Shown one piece after another: positions 32,203 to 34,459 of a stretch of 34,459 bases of DNA. Location: assembly GCA_002367105.1 (NCBI GenBank), contig DFCS01000013.1, positions 6,173 to 40,631 on the forward strand. Reading direction: 5' to 3'. The notes under the pieces are model-generated. The model was not told where the DNA came from. It ran no database searches and saw only the letters and a list, made by a program, of their open reading frames with translations. The DNA comes from Hungatella sp. UBA3048 (GTDB lineage: Bacteria > Bacillota > Clostridia > Lachnospirales > Lachnospiraceae). Positions within the stretch are counted from its first letter, which is position 1; each line of letters begins with the position of its first letter. The position numbers and the translations under genes were made by a program.

Positions 32203-33141
32203 TCAAAGAAATAAACCACTTAAAAAGATCACCAGAGTTTGAGCACCCACAATGATAATATAATTCTGTACCGAAAGGACAAAGGTCTTTTCCTTGATAT
32301 GTTCCGCTCTGAAGCGGCAGATGTTCTTATGCACAGGAATAATGGTGATTAACGCCAGCAAACAGACCGGTGATAGGATCCTCAGCGCAACAGACGCCGC
32401 CCATGTCAAATAAGTCACATAATATAGCCCGGCAAAGACTCCCAATGCATGTTTGCCGAAAAAGTAAGGTAACGTGTAACGCCCTACCGTAATATCCTTT
32501 TCCAGATCGCAGATATTGTTAGCCAGCATAATGTTGGCTGTCGCACAGATTGGGCCGGCTGAAAACAAAAGCAGGGAAAGCGAAGGCGCAATGTTTAAGA
32601 CGAACCGGATTGCATGCCAATCCACTTCTAAGGTCAGGAATGTTCCTGACGGCATATTCATATAAAGCATCAAAAAGGGAATAAACAGACCATAAAAAAG
32701 TCCAGAAAAAATCTCTCCCAGGGGTAAACGGGATATTGGAACCGGCCCCCAGGTATAAAACACTCCGCAGAGAAAGCACAGTCCGCCTAGCAACAGCACG
32801 ACCAAATCTGTGCGGTACGCCAGGATAAGTCCCAAAGCAGTGCTTATACCAAACAGCAGATAAATAATAAGCTTTGCTTTGCCCCGTGTAAAAGGCAGCT
32901 TTTGACCATTCGTTTTGGTGTCAATATAATTATTGATCGCGGTTGTCGTTAAGTCGAACAAAAACATAGAACAAAAAAACAAAACGGTACGCTCAATATT
33001 TACCGGCTGCCTGCGGTAAAACAGATAAGCCAGAGACATAAGGAACGGAATCAGACTTGTGATCTTGGTACGTATCTCAGTATATTCAAGAAACTTTTTC
33101 AAATTAGAATGGTAATCAACTCCAGCGATCTTTGTTTGCAT
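32203..33141 (-). CDS. UbiA-family prenyltransferase (MenA-like)
   Basis: A 312-residue integral membrane protein with eight or nine hydrophobic segments. The first prenyl-diphosphate motif reads NNYIDTKTN (70-78), with Asn for Asp at the second and last positions of the usual NDxxDxxxD. The second reads NNICDLEKD in the second half. MenA adds a prenyl chain to dihydroxynaphthoate in menaquinone synthesis; UbiA relatives also act on other aromatic or lipid acceptors. No other menaquinone gene is in view, so the acceptor is uncertain. It follows the methyltransferase gene by 67 bp on the same strand, and the two may act in sequence. The start follows AGAGGAT. Confidence 0.85.
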   Translation of the reverse strand: MQTKIAGVDYHSNLKKFLEYTEIRTKITSLIPFLMSLAYLFYRRQPVNIERTVLFFCSMFLFDLTTTAINNYIDTKTNGQKLPFTRGKAKLIIYLLFGISTALGLILAYRTDLVVLLLGGLCFLCGVFYTWGPVPISRLPLGEIFSGLFYGLFIPFLMLYMNMPSGTFLTLEVDWHAIRFVLNIAPSLSLLLFSAGPICATANIMLANNICDLEKDITVGRYTLPYFFGKHALGVFAGLYYVTYLTWAASVALRILSPVCLLALITIIPVHKNICRFRAEHIKEKTFVLSVQNYIIIVGAQTLVIFLSGLFL

Positions 33142-33208
33142 TGCAATCCTCTTTCATCTATTAATCAAAATGGCTCCAAAAACTTTCACCTATGAAAGGA
33201 TATTACAA

Positions 33209-33862
33209 TCATTTATATGCTTTCAAAATATTTGTACTTTGCCATTTATTCAAATGTTCGACTTTTGAAAATCCTCCGGAGAGCAATGCTTCTGTTTCAT
33301 GCGCTCGTGTAAGCGGTGTATCATAGTGATAAAACTCACCGTCACATATTCCTGATTCTTTTTTCAACCGGGAAAGCTCTAAAAAGTTATTCTTTTCTTC
33401 TTCATCATTTTCAGCCATATAGTCCGTTAAAATAAAATATCCGCCCTCTTTCAACGAACCATGCAGCTTTTTATAAAGCAGAATTTTCTGTTCCAGAGTG
33501 AAATGATGCAATGATTCCACAGAAACGGCAGCATCAAATACATGTTCGCCAAAAGGAACCTCAAAATATGAACCATTGATAAGCGTAAGCTGTTTATCTG
33601 GAAATTTGGCATGAAGTGCTTTTAACATCCCATTTGCCAAATCGATCCCTGTTATGACAGCAAATGGATTAAGCATATAATATTCATTCAATTCAAGCCC
33701 TGTCCCACAGCCCAAATCGAGTACTTTACAGCCTTCGTACATAGGCAGCTGCGATGCCGTATAGGGATAAAATATTTTTGCAGAATCAATAGCATTGAGC
33801 TGGTGGTCCTCATACCCGTCTAAGCGACGATCAAAAAATTCTTCCATTTTTTCAAGCTTCAT
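33209..33862 (-). CDS. Class I SAM-dependent methyltransferase
   Basis: A 217-residue soluble methyltransferase. Motif I is VLDLGCGTG (47-55), followed by GIDLANGML (acidic residue for the SAM ribose) and DAAVSVESLHHF (motif IV region), then LKEGGYFILTDYM. The C-terminal part is short and acidic. The substrate is not evident: UbiE/MenG-type quinone methylation is suggested only by the neighbouring UbiA-type gene. ATG 33862 follows AAGGGGGAG. It is first in a two-gene unit with the prenyltransferase. Confidence 0.88.
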   Translation of the reverse strand: MKLEKMEEFFDRRLDGYEDHQLNAIDSAKIFYPYTASQLPMYEGCKVLDLGCGTGLELNEYYMLNPFAVITGIDLANGMLKALHAKFPDKQLTLINGSYFEVPFGEHVFDAAVSVESLHHFTLEQKILLYKKLHGSLKEGGYFILTDYMAENDEEEKNNFLELSRLKKESGICDGEFYHYDTPLTRAHETEALLSGGFSKVEHLNKWQSTNILKAYK

Positions 33863-33903
33863 TACAATCTCCCCCTTATAAATTAAAATTAAGTTTTAAG
33901 AAT

Positions 33904-33932
33904 ATACTACCACCTAATATACGAACGATCAA
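33904..33932 (-). promoter_or_regulatory. Promoter of the methyltransferase-prenyltransferase unit
   Basis: Read leftward, TTGATC (33932-33927) and TAGTAT (33909-33904) are 17 bases apart. The rest of the 33863-34179 gap is AT-rich. It holds another TTGACA (near 34040, leftward) and, on the + strand, CATATAATA (34139-34147), a possible -10 for the proline-rich gene that also resembles a sporulation sigma-E/K -10. Confidence 0.45.
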
Positions 33933-34179
33933 TATTTGTAATTGAACAAACATCTAATTACAGCTTATTTATTCGTGATAAGTAAGTCATAACATAGCTA
34001 TCCTTATAGTGCTCTCATTATACGAAAATGTCAACCTTATTGAGCCAAGTAATAATATGAGAACAGTCTATTCCTATATCTGATTTGGCGTAATCCTTAT
34101 TTTCCTTACGGTTCATGGCAATTCCTTTTCCGGTGTCTCATATAATATAAATATCAACATCCGGAAAGGAAGAAAAAAT

Positions 34180-34459
34180 ATGCCCCCATTCCCACCTACC
34201 GATAGATCGCCAACCTCACCTATTGATAGACCCCAGGCCCCACCTACTAATAGACCGCCTTCCCCGCCTACCGGCAGGCCGCCATCTCCGCCTACTGGCA
34301 GACCGCCTTCTCCGCCTACCGGCAGACCACCATCTCCGCCTACTGGCAGGCCGCCTTCTCCGCCTACTGGCAGACCGCCTTCTCCACCTACTGGCAGACC
34401 ACCATCTCCGCCTGCTGGCAGACCACCATCTCCGCCTTCTGGCAGACCACCATCTCCAC
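34180..34459 (+). CDS. Proline-rich octapeptide-repeat protein (runs off right edge)
   Basis: An open frame of 93 codons from ATG 34180, behind GGAAAGGAAG, continues past the window. After Met it is made only of octapeptides. Three are divergent units (PPFPPTDR, SPTSPIDR, PQAPPTNR), six are exact PPSPPTGR, then come one PPSPPAGR and one PPSPPSGR, and a partial unit. There is no signal peptide at the start. Such Pro-rich, Arg- and Gly-punctuated repeats suggest an extended polyproline-type segment, as in surface or spore-coat proteins, but I do not recognise the family. It could also be the N-terminal spacer of a larger domain protein. Codon use follows the repeat and is much more GC-rich than the neighbours. 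Confidence 0.75.
   Translation, partial: MPPFPPTDRSPTSPIDRPQAPPTNRPPSPPTGRPPSPPTGRPPSPPTGRPPSPPTGRPPSPPTGRPPSPPTGRPPSPPAGRPPSPPSGRPPSP
34205..34459 (+). repeat. 24-bp tandem repeat array in the proline-rich gene
   Basis: At least ten 24-bp units lie in frame, with consensus CCGCCTTCTCCGCCTACTGG followed by CAGA. Units from about 34253 onward differ only at third positions and a few others; the first units are more diverged. The pattern fits expansion by slippage or recombination. Confidence 0.85.

Noticed and set aside
31020..33935. Shared string ATACGAACGAT near 31025 and 33920
   Set aside because: An 11-bp match in 34 kb of AT-rich DNA is expected by chance, and its positions relative to the genes differ.
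34205..34459. CRISPR array
   Set aside because: The 24-bp units are contiguous, without spacers, and encode an uninterrupted octapeptide repeat behind a ribosome site.

Overview
The window looks like chromosomal DNA of a strictly anaerobic, spore-forming, saccharolytic Clostridia member, probably a Lachnospiraceae of the Lacrimispora/Clostridium type. This is judged from moderate GC, strong AGGAGG ribosome sites, a clostridial hybrid cluster protein, DUF1858 and DUF6483 proteins, a spore photoproduct lyase homologue and many PTS genes. No rRNA, tRNA, insertion sequence, phage gene or CRISPR array was seen. Species assignment is inference.

Layout. 1-201: start of tcdA, running off the left edge. 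441-3798: an XRE regulator followed by a Ca2+-type P-type ATPase. 3948-9178: a redox/nitrosative stress block. It holds a leftward cupin - hcp - DUF1858 - unknown 206-residue protein - hemerythrin operon, a divergent Crp/Fnr regulator, and a leftward ferredoxin-like gene. The perfect palindrome GTTGTAATTACAAC lies before both leftward units, centred 29.5 bp upstream of a -10 box each time, which is the geometry of an activator site at -41.5. 9261-12893: a spore photoproduct lyase family gene and a large chemoreceptor with an unusual C-terminal W(K/E)DS repeat tail. 12945-15350: cdaR and glycerate kinase. 15568-19367: a DUF6483 protein, then tetR - lon - DUF1858. An 18-bp element fills the tetR promoter spacer and recurs upstream of lon.

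19485-24010: a compact operon for a PRD/PTS regulator, an ascorbate-family EIIB and EIIC, and a TrpA-like TIM barrel with both TrpA catalytic acids but no trpB nearby. 24114-30994: a second sugar operon, with 6-phospho-beta-glucosidase, EIIBC, an M81 (MlrC-like) protein, an M24 (creatinase/prolidase-like) protein with a degraded metal site, and an RpiR regulator. 31067-33932: a secreted cell-wall-binding protein, then a methyltransferase and UbiA-type prenyltransferase pair. 34180-34459: the start of a proline-rich octapeptide-repeat protein, cut by the right edge.

The strongest candidates for undescribed biology are the two-promoter palindrome regulon around hcp with its unknown partner protein, the TetR-lon-DUF1858 unit, the TrpA-like enzyme in a PTS operon, and the GH1-PTS-M81-M24 operon. 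Several starts were moved downstream from the longest open frame to fit a ribosome-binding site.
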